A stretch of DNA of 64,000 bases from Rhodocyclaceae bacterium (GTDB lineage: Bacteria > Pseudomonadota > Gammaproteobacteria > Burkholderiales > Usitatibacteraceae), in NCBI GenBank assembly GCA_020247545.1, contig JADCIX010000001.1:1-64000 (forward strand), written 5' to 3'. The notes beneath the pieces were generated by a model. The model was not told where the DNA came from. It made no database searches and was given only the letters and a program-made list of their open reading frames with translations. Below, piece after piece: positions 36,801 through 45,995 of the stretch. A program made the position numbers and the translations under genes. Position 1 is the stretch's first letter. Each line of letters begins with the position of its first letter.

Positions 36801-37538
36801 TCACCACCAGCTGGCAACGGTTTTCTTCTCTCTGGTTGGCGTCGGAGGCGGGGGGATTGACGTCGTATTCCAAGAAGTCACTACGCCAACCGATAGCGCG
36901 TCGATGTCGGGGAGGTGCTCACACTGTTCATCGCGCTTGGCGCGCTCTTCGCTGCCCTTGCAAAGCTGGACCGACGGGTCATCGTATTGCAAGCGTTGAT
37001 GTCGGTGAAAAAAACGCATCAGACCGGAACGATTCTCCAGCTTGATGAACCGATCCACAAAGTCCTCACCCATCTTGCCATTGGTCATCTCTATAAAGTA
37101 GTCACCAGCGCGATTCCGATTCAGTTCCTTTGTGACCTTGTTATAGCTGCCGTGATACCCAAGTACGTGGCGGCGATTTTTGTCTACAGCCGCGTACTGG
37201 CGGTCAACGCCGGCAAGAAACATATTCGCGCAGGCCGACGAGCATCGTCCGGAAACGACACTGTTGAAACCACGCTTACGCATATCCACACCAATTTTTC
37301 GTCCTGCTGTAGAGTCACCACCACCGCTGTCGTGGAGGACGATCGTCGTTAGCTGACCATCGAAGCGGATCATGGCTTCTTCCCACGTGTTCCAATCTTC
37401 TGGAACTACGCTGCCGCCCAGGTAGAGCAACGGGGGCGCTGCGTGAAAACTCATCGCTTGTGCGTTAGATGATAGGCACGCGACGGCAAGGCTGGAAACA
37501 GCCATGAGCAGAAGCGGGCTAAGCAGGCGTCGGGTCAA
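36801..37538 (-). CDS. Secreted ClpP/crotonase-fold protein, function unknown
   Basis: The 245-residue product has a signal peptide (MTRRLLSPLLLMAVSSLAVA, cleavage after NAQA) and one domain with a ClpP-like layout: VLHDSGGGDSTAGRKIGVDM (oxyanion-strand glycine run), VVSGRCSSACANMFLAGVDR (candidate nucleophile serine in SSAC) and VLGYHGSYN (candidate histidine). Similar periplasmic ClpP-like proteins are usually uncharacterised. A proline-rich tail ends the protein. The start is TTG at 37538, overlapping the prlC stop (TTGA) and preceded by GGTGGAAG; the first ATG at 37505 would destroy the signal peptide. Location after a peptidase gene hints at proteolysis, but this is inference. Confidence 0.75.
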   Translation of the reverse strand: MTRRLLSPLLLMAVSSLAVACLSSNAQAMSFHAAPPLLYLGGSVVPEDWNTWEEAMIRFDGQLTTIVLHDSGGGDSTAGRKIGVDMRKRGFNSVVSGRCSSACANMFLAGVDRQYAAVDKNRRHVLGYHGSYNKVTKELNRNRAGDYFIEMTNGKMGEDFVDRFIKLENRSGLMRFFHRHQRLQYDDPSVQLCKGSEERAKRDEQCEHLPDIDALSVGVVTSWNTTSIPPPPTPTREKKTVASWW

Positions 37539-39628
37539 GCTTCCACCAATCCCTTTTTGCGCAACATCGGCTCAACGGTCGGCTGACGACCACGAAATTT
37601 CTCATAGGCCGCCATCGGCATCATGGTGCCGCCACTCGAATAGATGAACTTCAATAGGCGTTCTGCAGTGGCTTGGTCGAATGGATTGCCGGCTTCTTTA
37701 AACGCGTCGTAGGCGTCGGCATCGAGCACCTCTGCCCATAAATAAACGTAGTACTGCGAGGCATAACCGGCGCTCGCAAACAGGTGCAAAAAGTGTGGCA
37801 GTCGGTGACGCATGTAAATCTGCGGCGGGAGGTTGATCGCGGCAAGTTGTTCGCGCTCGAAGGCGGCCAAGTCGAGGTTGTCCATGTCTTCACGCAAATG
37901 CAGCTGCACGTCGACCAGAGCGGAGGCACAGAAAGTTGCGGCGTCAAAACCCTGATTAAAGGTGCGGGCCTGCTTCATTTTGTTGACCAGCGAATCTGGG
38001 ATCACTTCATTTGTCAGGTAGTGCCGCGCGTGTTTCTTCAACACTTCCGGCTCCGACAGCCAGTGTTCAAACAGCTGGGACGGCAACTCGACAAAATCGC
38101 GCAAAACGCTGGTCCCGGAAAGGCGCTCGTAATGCACATTCGACATCATGCCGTGTAGTCCGTGACCAAACTCATGAAAAAGAGTGCGTGCGTCGTCGTA
38201 CGAAAGTAGTGTCGGCTCGCCCGGTGCGCCTTTTGCGAAGTTATTGTTGTTGACAACGATGGGGACAACCGCGCAGCCGCCATCACCCGTGCGGCTTTGA
38301 ATGCGATAGGAATTCATCCACGCGCCGCCGCGTTTGGTTGCGCGGGCGAAGTTGTCATGCAGAAATATTGCGACCAATTTACCGCTTGCGTTGGTGACCT
38401 CATACGTCTTTACATCGGGGTGATAGGAGACCGCGTCAGGCAGTTCTTTGAAGTTCACGCCGAACAGACGATGTGCACAGTCGAACGCCGCCTCAGTGAT
38501 GCGTTCAAGAGAAAAATACGGCTTGACCGACGCTTCGTCGAAGTCAAATCGAGCCTTTCGCACTTTTTCCGCATAGTAGAACCAGTCCCATGGCTGAATG
38601 GTGATGTCGTCGCCATGGGCATGGGCAGTGTCCTGCAAATCCTGCGCTTCGATACGTGCGCGCGCACTTGCACGCTGCCAGACGTCTGTCAGGAGATCAA
38701 GTACAGCCTGCGGTGTTCCGGCCATAGTGTCGGCAAGGGCGTAGTCGGCGTAATTCTGGTAGCCGTGCAAACGCGCCTGCTCAAGCCGCAACTTCATGAC
38801 TTCAACTGCGACCAGCTTGTTGTCGCGTGCGGGATCCCCCTGGTGAAATTCGCCGCGTGTCAACCACGCCTTAAAGGCTTGTTCGCGCAGGTCCCGGCGG
38901 GAGGAAAAAGTAAGAAACGGCGTGATATGCGAACGTGAAAGGGTAATCAGGTGAGCGTCCTGAATGCCGCGCTCAAGGGCCGCCTGTTTGGACGCGGCGA
39001 GTACAAATGGCGGCAAGCCTGCCAGTTCGTCGGCTGACTTCAGAATCAATTGAAACTCAGCCTCATCGGCCAGCGTATTCTGGCTGAATCGGGTATTCAA
39101 CGTGGCTAGCTGCTCCATGATCTCGCCGTAACGCCGCTTCGCCTTGTCATCCAGCTTCGCGCCAGCGCGGACAAAGTCGAGGTGAATGCGTTCCAAAAGA
39201 CGCAGCTGCTCTGCGTTTAATTGCAGGGAACCGCGACGCTGATAGAGCTGGTCGATGCGAGCGAAAAGTCGGGCATCAGTGTATATCGCGTTGTCATGTG
39301 CGGCGAGCGGAGCCGCTAGCTTTCGCTCGGCATTTTGTAATGCGGGCGACGTCTCGGACGCGGTCAGATTGGAGAACAACATCTCAATGCGCTTGAGTAG
39401 GCGGCCACTTTTGTCGAACGCAGCAATGGTGTTATCGAAGTCGGCAGGGGACGTACTTGCGCTGATCACAGCAAGCTCCGCACGATGTTGCGCGAGGGCT
39501 AAGGTGAAGGCGGGCTCGAAATGCGCTGCATTGATGGAAGCAAACGGCGGAATACCATGCAGGGTATCCCATGTTTCGAGCAGCGGGTTGGACGCATTCG
39601 AAGTTGTGTCAGCGGGTGGTGTACACAT
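37535..39628 (-). CDS. prlC: Oligopeptidase A (M3 family metallopeptidase)
   Basis: The 697-residue cytosolic zinc peptidase degrades short peptides, including cleaved signal peptides. The zinc motif is H485-EFGH in TLFHEFGHGLHGMMSNVHYE, and the third ligand region follows in LRDFVELPSQLFEHW. The C-terminal half also shows RLPHFLHLFASAGYASQYYV. Length and order match PrlC/OpdA. The ATG at 39628 is chosen over a TTG at 39640. It heads a minus-strand series with the ClpP-like, GST and asparaginase-like genes, the first two overlapping by 4 bp. It is divergent from the malonate-decarboxylase-like gene about 150 bp away. Confidence 0.96.
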   Translation of the reverse strand: MCTPPADTTSNASNPLLETWDTLHGIPPFASINAAHFEPAFTLALAQHRAELAVISASTSPADFDNTIAAFDKSGRLLKRIEMLFSNLTASETSPALQNAERKLAAPLAAHDNAIYTDARLFARIDQLYQRRGSLQLNAEQLRLLERIHLDFVRAGAKLDDKAKRRYGEIMEQLATLNTRFSQNTLADEAEFQLILKSADELAGLPPFVLAASKQAALERGIQDAHLITLSRSHITPFLTFSSRRDLREQAFKAWLTRGEFHQGDPARDNKLVAVEVMKLRLEQARLHGYQNYADYALADTMAGTPQAVLDLLTDVWQRASARARIEAQDLQDTAHAHGDDITIQPWDWFYYAEKVRKARFDFDEASVKPYFSLERITEAAFDCAHRLFGVNFKELPDAVSYHPDVKTYEVTNASGKLVAIFLHDNFARATKRGGAWMNSYRIQSRTGDGGCAVVPIVVNNNNFAKGAPGEPTLLSYDDARTLFHEFGHGLHGMMSNVHYERLSGTSVLRDFVELPSQLFEHWLSEPEVLKKHARHYLTNEVIPDSLVNKMKQARTFNQGFDAATFCASALVDVQLHLREDMDNLDLAAFEREQLAAINLPPQIYMRHRLPHFLHLFASAGYASQYYVYLWAEVLDADAYDAFKEAGNPFDQATAERLLKFIYSSGGTMMPMAAYEKFRGRQPTVEPMLRKKGLVEA

Positions 39629-39777
39629 ATCGTAATTCAATTAACAAAGAAGAAAAGTTTAGGTTAGCTCGCCAGATGGGTTATGCCCATTTTAATCGGA
39701 TTACGATCGCGTACTCATCGCGCAAAGCGGCGGTACGGGTTATCATCGCGCCGGTATTCCGACGCTACTTGAGATTC

Positions 39778-40986
39778 ATGCTGGCAAAATTTATTGATGC
39801 TGTGGCTTTCGTGCCGCAAGGTGAGGCGGTTGCAAATTTACGGATCGGACGGGGTGCCGTTGACGGCATTCGAGTACATATCGCAATCATCGAGAATCGG
39901 CTGGCATCCGGTGCGATCGGCAAAGCAGAATGCGATAAGCTGGCTAGCCTGTTCAGGGTCGTCGCGGCAGAGCGTTCGCCTCTGGTGTTGTTTATCGACT
40001 CTGCCGGCGCGCGTGTCTCCGAAGGCTTGCCCGCACTCGGCGCGTTTCGTCGGATGTTCGCCGCAGCCGTCGCCGCAAGTTTGTCCGGTGCAAAACTGGC
40101 GACGGTGCTGGGAACGAATTGTTTTGGTGGCGCCAGCATGCTCGCGGCGCTGTGTGGCGTGCGTTACTTTCAGCCTGGAACTAGGCTAGCCATGTCAGGC
40201 CCGTCGATTTTGGCTTCCTCTGCGGGTGCCACGGCCATTGATGAGTCGTTTCGCGCGATTGCGGATGTGACTATTGGTACAGAGGGGCGCATAAAACTGG
40301 ACGCGAGTCATCAGCGGTTTAGCGGCGCATTGACACTGCCGACCATGCCCGCGCCTCTTGAGGTGCAAGCAAAGTTGCTGGCAAGGTTACCGACTTCGCT
40401 GAATCGCAGCCGGGTGGTTGAGCGCGTCGAACGCAAGGACCTAGCCCTGCTCTACCCGAAGGGATACCAACTTGAGGAGACGGACGGCATTGTTCGCGGC
40501 AGGGCGGAGAGCGGCCAAGACAGTGTCCCGACATATCTGCTGGGTAGCATCGATAAACGCGGCATGACAGCGGCGCGAATCACTCAGATGACGTCTGATT
40601 TGATTGCCATGCTGGCTTCACCCCGACCAGCACAGATCGACCTGCTGTTTGATTGTGAAACGCACTCGACGTCGCTGGACGATGAAAAAGTCATGTTGTC
40701 CGGCTACCTGGCGAATTTTTCCCAAGTTTTGTACCTGCTGCGTGCCGCGGGCTGGCGTGTGCAAACTGTGGTGATGGGCAAGTTGGGCGGAGGCATCTAT
40801 GTAGCCCTCGCGTCGATGTCCGATGAGCTAAATGTCATCTACGGATGTGAGATTCAGCTCCTGCCTAGTAAAGCAATTACGGCTATTTTGGGTGACAATT
40901 CGGCATCCAGCTTCAGTTTTGCCGATTACGCCGCCGCTGGCGTCGCCGAGCGCGAGCTAAGAATAGGTGTTGTGCAGGGCGTTTAG
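39778..40986 (+). CDS. Fused malonate decarboxylase beta/gamma-like carboxyltransferase (MdcD-MdcE)
   Basis: The 402-residue product has two crotonase-like carboxyltransferase halves. The N-terminal half (to about 230) resembles MdcD: PLVLFIDSAGARVSEGLPAL, TVLGTNCFGGASMLAALC and LAMSGPSILASSAGATAID. The C-terminal half resembles MdcE: QIDLLFDCETHSTSLDDEKV, then VMGKLGGGIYVALASMSDEL. In biotin-independent malonate decarboxylase these subunits decarboxylate malonyl-S-ACP. Here the ACP (MdcC), transferase (MdcA) and other Mdc genes are missing, but malonyl-CoA synthetase lies two genes downstream, so the substrate may be a malonyl thioester. ATG 39778 fits; an open upstream extension is unconserved. 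An acyl-CoA carboxylase-type role remains possible. Confidence 0.75.
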   Translation: MLAKFIDAVAFVPQGEAVANLRIGRGAVDGIRVHIAIIENRLASGAIGKAECDKLASLFRVVAAERSPLVLFIDSAGARVSEGLPALGAFRRMFAAAVAASLSGAKLATVLGTNCFGGASMLAALCGVRYFQPGTRLAMSGPSILASSAGATAIDESFRAIADVTIGTEGRIKLDASHQRFSGALTLPTMPAPLEVQAKLLARLPTSLNRSRVVERVERKDLALLYPKGYQLEETDGIVRGRAESGQDSVPTYLLGSIDKRGMTAARITQMTSDLIAMLASPRPAQIDLLFDCETHSTSLDDEKVMLSGYLANFSQVLYLLRAAGWRVQTVVMGKLGGGIYVALASMSDELNVIYGCEIQLLPSKAITAILGDNSASSFSFADYAAAGVAERELRIGVVQGV

Positions 40987-41044
40987 GACCGCTTTGCGGT
41001 CGGCGGCATGCCACTAAAGAAATAGACTGATTGGGATTCTTTTG

Positions 41045-41977
41045 ATGTTGACACCGGACGACGTTTCGATTGCCACTGCCGACGCAATACGCACGCTGCT
41101 GGTATCGCTGCACGCGCGTATACCGCTCAAGTTGTGGATGGTGACCGCCATCGAAGGCCGAGACTGGCAGCTTGTGTTTACGCACAACGCTGGCTGCAAT
41201 CTCAGCGACCAACAAGTGAACACTTGGCTCGGGCGGTTTTGTGCCATGCTTCTTGCCAACGAGTACCGAGCAGACGAATCTTTTGTCGAAGAGGGGGCGC
41301 TATCCGCTGAAAACGGGACCGACATTAATCGCGGTGTGAAGGCCTACATCGGTGTTCCGCTGCTAGATGATAGTAACCGGTTGATTGGTGCTTTGTGCGG
41401 AGTTGATCCCGAGCCCGATGTTGCTGGTATCCGCTCCGGCGAAGCGTTAGTCCGTCGAACCGCAGCACTGCTTAGTCGACTGCTTTCCATGGAAGCACAC
41501 GTTGCGACCCAGCGGATGTTGGTGAGCAAATGGGCTGATGCCACGCGCCGTGACGAACTGACGGGTCTGCTGAATCGTCGCGGTTGGGATGAATTGATGC
41601 ACCTACCTCATTTCCGCTGGGGCGAGGAACTTCAGGGCGTGATCGTTATTCATATTGGTCTGCATGGGGTGACGGGCGAAGCCACCAATGCCCGCGCAGT
41701 GCTGCTCCGCGCCGCGTCAGCACTGACAGTCTCCATGCGCGGGCAGGATGCGGTTGCGCGTTTGGGCGATGATTCCTTCGGCATTGTGCTGCGCTGCGAC
41801 GGGGTTGCGATGGTCGAGAGTGTGGTGGCCCGGATTGAGCTGGAGCTCGCAACAGCCGGAGTCAGCGCGGTTACGGGATATTCAACGTCTCCCCCGGCGT
41901 CGTCGCTTTATGAGGCGTTTGTCTGCGCATGCGCAGTTACCACGCAGCGCAAACACGCGCTGTCTTCGGCTGATTGA
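41045..41977 (+). CDS. GAF-GGDEF protein with degenerate active site
   Basis: The 310-residue soluble protein has an N-terminal GAF-like sensory domain (about 10-150, with AYIGVPLLDDSNRLIGALCG) and a C-terminal diguanylate-cyclase-like domain (DELTGLLNRRGWDELM). The signature loop reads ARLGDDSFGIVL instead of GG(D/E)EF, losing the essential acidic residue, so it probably cannot make c-di-GMP. No EAL domain or clear RxxD I-site is seen. It may sense a ligand and act by binding. It lies between the MdcD/E-like gene and matB on the same strand, 22 bp before matB. ATG 41045 directly follows an in-frame TTG. Confidence 0.82.
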   Translation: MLTPDDVSIATADAIRTLLVSLHARIPLKLWMVTAIEGRDWQLVFTHNAGCNLSDQQVNTWLGRFCAMLLANEYRADESFVEEGALSAENGTDINRGVKAYIGVPLLDDSNRLIGALCGVDPEPDVAGIRSGEALVRRTAALLSRLLSMEAHVATQRMLVSKWADATRRDELTGLLNRRGWDELMHLPHFRWGEELQGVIVIHIGLHGVTGEATNARAVLLRAASALTVSMRGQDAVARLGDDSFGIVLRCDGVAMVESVVARIELELATAGVSAVTGYSTSPPASSLYEAFVCACAVTTQRKHALSSAD

Positions 41978-41999
41978 TCCCAACGAGCGCGTTCGTCGG

Positions 42000-43577
42000 A
42001 TGAATCTTTACGCACTATTTCACACGCGGTTTTTGACGGACTTGTCAAAGCCCATACTTAACACTGAGGATGGGCGAATGACGACCGCTGCCGAATTCGA
42101 CGAGTTAACCGGTCGTTATGCGGCGTTCATCCAATCGTTGGGCGTGGAGCCCGGTGATCGGGTTGCGGTACAAGTTGAGAAATCGGTTGAAGCAGTCATG
42201 CTTTACCTCGCCTGTCTGCGCGCCGGTGTCGTGTATTTGCCGCTGAATACCGCTTATCGAGAAAGTGAAATTGCCTATTTTTTAGGCGACGCTGCGCCCA
42301 AGGTGTTTGTGTATTCGCCGAAAGATGCGGAGTGGGTGGCACCGATATGCGAGTCGCTCAGGCTTGCAAACCGCTTCACCATGCCTCCCAGCCGCCTCGA
42401 TGAAAATGCAAAAGCCGACGAAAAACGGGCAGATTGGGACAGAAATGCCCGAAACTGCCCGCCGATAAACGGGTTTGTACATCGAAATGATGATGATTTG
42501 GCTTGTATTCTCTATACCTCGGGCACCACCGGGCGCAGCAAAGGTGCCATGCTGACGCACAAAAATCTCTCGTCAAACGCACTGACCCTGCACCGCGCTT
42601 GGGGATTCACTGAGACAGATGTGTTGTTGCACTGCCTGCCGCTGTTTCATGTGCATGGCTTGTTCGTTGCACTGAACACTATCTTGCTCAACGGCGGAAT
42701 GATGATTTTCCACACCCGCTTTGATGGGGCCGCCGCCATCGCCGCGTTGAGAGAGGCGACGGTGTTTATGGGTGTGCCAACCTACTACACGCGAATGCTC
42801 GCCGAGCCTGGCTTCAACGCGCATTGCTGCCAACATATGCGTTTGTTTGTGTCGGGTTCGGCACCGTTGTTGGCCGAAACATTCGAAGAGTTCCGCCAGC
42901 GGACCGGACATACGATTCTTGAGCGTTACGGCATGACCGAAACCGGCATGATCACCTCGAATCCGTTAAATGCGGAGCGGCGCGGTGGTACGGTCGGTTT
43001 CCCGTTGCCCGAAATTGATGTGCGTGTGGCACTAGATGATGGTGGCATCGCCAAGTCAGGTGAAATCGGCCATATCCAATTGAAGGGGCCGAACGTCCTT
43101 GCTGGGTACTGGCGGATGCCGGAAAAGACGGCGGAAGAATTTACCCCAGACGGTTATTTCAAAACCGGTGATATGGGTGTATTTAGTAATGACGGATATC
43201 TTTCCATCGTCGGCCGCTCAAAAGACCTTGTGATCTCGGGCGGCTACAACGTCTATCCAAAGGAGATCGAGTTGTTGCTCGATACGCTTGATGGCGTTGC
43301 CGAAAGTGCGGTGATTGGCTTGCCGCATCCAGATTTTGGCGAGGCAGTTGCTGCGGTTGTGGCAAAAAAGGCCGATGCCGCTCTTGAAGAAGCCGCCATC
43401 ATCTCGACATTAAAGAAGCAATTGGCGAATTTCAAAGTCCCCAAACGAGTTTTTGTTGTTGCAGAGCTGCCGCGCAACGCGATGGGAAAAGTCCAAAAGA
43501 ATGTTCTCAGACAGCAATACGGCGACACGTTCGCGCCAAAGGTCAGCGCTTTAAACGCTACCGCGCAAAAGGACTGA
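42000..43577 (+). CDS. matB: Malonyl-CoA synthetase
   Basis: This ATP-dependent ligase makes malonyl-CoA from malonate and CoA. The 525 residues align well with Rhizobium MatB: GDRVAVQVEKSVEAVMLYLA, GVVYLPLNTAYRESEIAYFL, the P-loop LYTSGTTGRSKGAML (about 172-186), ERYGMTETGMITSNPLNAER, KTGDMGVFSNDGYLSIVGRS and the C-terminal catalytic lysine in PRNAMGKVQKN. MatB-specific blocks set it apart from general acyl-CoA ligases. It starts at ATG 42000; a longer open frame runs back over the GGDEF gene out of its frame and is not coding. Next to a malonate-decarboxylase-like gene it suggests malonate use, without an obvious malonate transporter. Confidence 0.93.
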   Translation: MNLYALFHTRFLTDLSKPILNTEDGRMTTAAEFDELTGRYAAFIQSLGVEPGDRVAVQVEKSVEAVMLYLACLRAGVVYLPLNTAYRESEIAYFLGDAAPKVFVYSPKDAEWVAPICESLRLANRFTMPPSRLDENAKADEKRADWDRNARNCPPINGFVHRNDDDLACILYTSGTTGRSKGAMLTHKNLSSNALTLHRAWGFTETDVLLHCLPLFHVHGLFVALNTILLNGGMMIFHTRFDGAAAIAALREATVFMGVPTYYTRMLAEPGFNAHCCQHMRLFVSGSAPLLAETFEEFRQRTGHTILERYGMTETGMITSNPLNAERRGGTVGFPLPEIDVRVALDDGGIAKSGEIGHIQLKGPNVLAGYWRMPEKTAEEFTPDGYFKTGDMGVFSNDGYLSIVGRSKDLVISGGYNVYPKEIELLLDTLDGVAESAVIGLPHPDFGEAVAAVVAKKADAALEEAAIISTLKKQLANFKVPKRVFVVAELPRNAMGKVQKNVLRQQYGDTFAPKVSALNATAQKD

Positions 43578-43653
43578 AATCGCCGATCGCCCGCCGGTCG
43601 GGTAGCAATTTCAACCTTTCCATCGTCAACGACACACCTGCCATCCATTCAAC

Positions 43654-44151
43654 ATGATCGTCTTTAACCTCTCTTGCGCCCAGCATCACCACTTTGACGG
43701 CTGGTTCCGTTCTTCTGAAGACTATGAGCGGCAGTCAGCGCAGTCATTGATTGAATGCCCGATTTGTGGCGGGAAGAAGATAGTCAAACACCTTTCGGCA
43801 CCGCGTATCAACGTGGGGCTGGCCAATGGCACTGATAAAGCCGTGAGTGGCGAGCCGACGTTCAACCAGCAAGAGGAAGTGACGTCCGGCACGCATGATG
43901 TGGTCGGCGTCTCTGCCATTCCCAGCCTACAGGCCCATATGCTGAAACAGTTCAAACAGTTTGTTCTGATGAACACTGAAAATGTTGGCAGCAATTTCGC
44001 CGAGACCGCGCGCAAGATGCATTACGGCGAGGAGAGCCAACGCAACATTCGCGGACGCGTCTCGGTAGAAGAATCCCAAGCCCTGCGTGAAGAGGGCATC
44101 GAAACGGTTGGGTTGCCGCCGGGTATCTTTCTGGACGAAGGTGTTCAGTAA
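43654..44151 (+). CDS. DUF1178 family protein
   Basis: A 165-residue cytosolic protein of unknown function. It starts MIVFNLSCAQHHHFDGWFRS and has a zinc-ribbon-like C-x2-C pair in ECPICGGKKIVKHLSAPR, as is standard in DUF1178. The remainder is charged (ETARKMHYGEESQRNIRGRV) and ends IETVGLPPGIFLDEGVQ. The family is common in proteobacteria, often near acyl-CoA or amidohydrolase genes, with no assigned role. It starts 76 bp after matB in the same direction. Confidence 0.92.
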   Translation: MIVFNLSCAQHHHFDGWFRSSEDYERQSAQSLIECPICGGKKIVKHLSAPRINVGLANGTDKAVSGEPTFNQQEEVTSGTHDVVGVSAIPSLQAHMLKQFKQFVLMNTENVGSNFAETARKMHYGEESQRNIRGRVSVEESQALREEGIETVGLPPGIFLDEGVQ

Positions 44152-44159
44152 CTGAACAA

Positions 44160-45368
44160 TTAAGTGTTCGGGTCGGGTTTTGCGGTCAATAGCAGCGCCA
44201 TTGCAGCAGCGATGATTAGTACTGCACTTCCGGCCAGAAATGGCGCTTTGACAAAGTAGATTTCCGACAATGCGCCGCCAGCGGCCATCCCCGCACCAAG
44301 ACCCGTAACGATAAATGTCCCCGACCAAGTAAATGCTTCCGTTGCGTATTTTGCCGGTGCGATTCGAGAGATAAGCAGTGCCTGTAGAGCAAACGCAGGA
44401 GATATTGCGCAGCCGGCGATAAACGCCATCAGCGCGAATAGATAACGCGACTCCTTTGCGTCCACGGCGAGATGCAGGCACATCAGCAGACCAAACACCG
44501 CGAGCAAAATCGCAAACTGTTTTTCCATGGTCATCGAAAACTTGGTGCTACCAAATAGCGCACCACCGATGGCGCTGCCGAACGAATTGACGGCAAGCAA
44601 AACGCCGGCAAATGCTGGGATTGCAAGCGATGTTGTGTAAGCTGGGTAACCGACCTCCAGCATGCCGCATGCCATCGCGAGGGCAAACAGAATTACAAAC
44701 AAGAGAATCAGTCGGCCTTCGGTTAGTGGGCCGAGTAAGTGGCGCTCACTTGGCGGCGCTTGTTTCCAGTACTTGAGCGCAGGGTTGCGCATGAAAATCA
44801 GAATCGACGTTGTTGCCGCGACCCATGCCACCAAGATTGCCGCCTTGGGGGTTGAGAACGCCAGCACCAGTCCGACCACTGCCGGCCCCATCGTGAAGTT
44901 GATCTCCATCAGAACCGAGTCGACCGCAAACGCCATCCGCCGGTCGTCATCGGAATCAAAACGATGGCGCCAGATGGCGCGGGTCAGGGTGGCGATTGGG
45001 GTGGTAAACAACCCCATCAGTGCCGCACAAATCAGTACGTTGGTGATCGGAAGTGTGTACCAAACCGACGCTATGAACAACGCAAAACACAACGGGTCTA
45101 GGAGGCCGCACACCCGTAGCGGGGTGCCGGGACCGATGCGGTCGATGATGCGCCCCTTGATCGGTGATGATACGGCCATCGCAAAAAAATACACGCCGAT
45201 CACCGAGCCAGCGAGCTTGAAATTGCCCAATGCCTCGCGCAGGAACATCACCATCGCAAAACCGAGCATGCCGACCGGCATACGCGACAGGAACGTGATG
45301 AGCAGTGTGCGCGGAACGTCGGGGAGCGATAAAAACGCGCGATAGGGCTTCAGCAGACGGTTCAGCAT
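44160..45368 (-). CDS. MFS transporter
   Basis: The 402-residue inner-membrane protein has about 12 membrane segments. It shows a major-facilitator loop in KGRIIDRIGPGTPLRVCGLL (position of the usual loop 2-3 motif) and a central cytoplasmic loop (NPALKYWKQAPPSERHLLGP). It resembles uncharacterised drug or metabolite exporters; the substrate cannot be told. It is convergent with DUF1178, 8 bp apart, and followed upstream by a thioesterase gene on the same strand. Confidence 0.85.
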   Translation of the reverse strand: MLNRLLKPYRAFLSLPDVPRTLLITFLSRMPVGMLGFAMVMFLREALGNFKLAGSVIGVYFFAMAVSSPIKGRIIDRIGPGTPLRVCGLLDPLCFALFIASVWYTLPITNVLICAALMGLFTTPIATLTRAIWRHRFDSDDDRRMAFAVDSVLMEINFTMGPAVVGLVLAFSTPKAAILVAWVAATTSILIFMRNPALKYWKQAPPSERHLLGPLTEGRLILLFVILFALAMACGMLEVGYPAYTTSLAIPAFAGVLLAVNSFGSAIGGALFGSTKFSMTMEKQFAILLAVFGLLMCLHLAVDAKESRYLFALMAFIAGCAISPAFALQALLISRIAPAKYATEAFTWSGTFIVTGLGAGMAAGGALSEIYFVKAPFLAGSAVLIIAAAMALLLTAKPDPNT

Positions 45369-45439
45369 GGCGGGCGGTACGCCTCCCGATCGAGAGTGTG
45401 ACGCGTGTAGAGGAGAGACCTGATTTTACGGCGTCGGGG

Positions 45440-45883
45440 TTACAGCGGAGTTTTTTGTTTTTCTAGCACCGCGATGGTTATCCGCGATATACAAACGAGT
45501 TTGTCCACCTCATTAGTAATGCCGATTTCCCAGAGCTGCGTAGTACGACCAATGTGAATCGGTTTGGCGGTTCCGGTCACCAAGCCTGAACGTACCGCCC
45601 GCACGTGATTGGCATTAATTTCGAGGCCTACGATGCTGAATGCGTTTGAGTCAACGCAGAGGAATGCACCCGCGCTGCCGAGTGTTTCAGCCAGCGCCAC
45701 CGATGCGCCGCCATGAAGCAACCCCATCGGCTGGCGGGTGCGGTGGTCGACAGGCATGGTTGCTTTCAGGTAATCATCGCCAACCTCAACGTATTCAATA
45801 CCCAGATTACGGTCCAGTGTTGGTGCGGCACGGTTGAGTTGCTCAAGGGTGGGGCGGTGGAACCAGATTGAAGCCGCAGGCAT
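45440..45883 (-). CDS. Hotdog-fold acyl-CoA thioesterase (YdiI/PaaI type)
   Basis: A 147-residue single hotdog domain of the YbdB/YdiI group. The diagnostic stretch PMGLLHGGASVALAETLGSA carries the catalytic glutamate in the helix and the preceding HGG oxyanion loop. GLEINANHVRAVRSGLVTGT is the conserved strand that follows. Relatives hydrolyse aromatic acyl-CoAs such as DHNA-CoA or phenylacetyl-CoA derivatives; here no menaquinone or phenylacetate genes are adjacent, so specificity is open. Divergence from neighbours: it is upstream of the MFS gene with a 71-bp gap, same strand. Confidence 0.92.
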   Translation of the reverse strand: MPAASIWFHRPTLEQLNRAAPTLDRNLGIEYVEVGDDYLKATMPVDHRTRQPMGLLHGGASVALAETLGSAGAFLCVDSNAFSIVGLEINANHVRAVRSGLVTGTAKPIHIGRTTQLWEIGITNEVDKLVCISRITIAVLEKQKTPL

Positions 45884-45995
45884 GACGAATCCTTATACGC
45901 AGTGGTTCGAGACTGCGCCGATTTTCGCACGTGCGTGCCTACAGGTGCCTGTTAGGCTCCGTATGAACCTGCCTCGGGATCAACATACTTTGATT

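Noticed and set aside
41748-41999. An 84-residue N-terminal extension of matB
   Set aside because: It overlaps the GGDEF gene in another frame and is absent from MatB; ATG 42000 matches the family.
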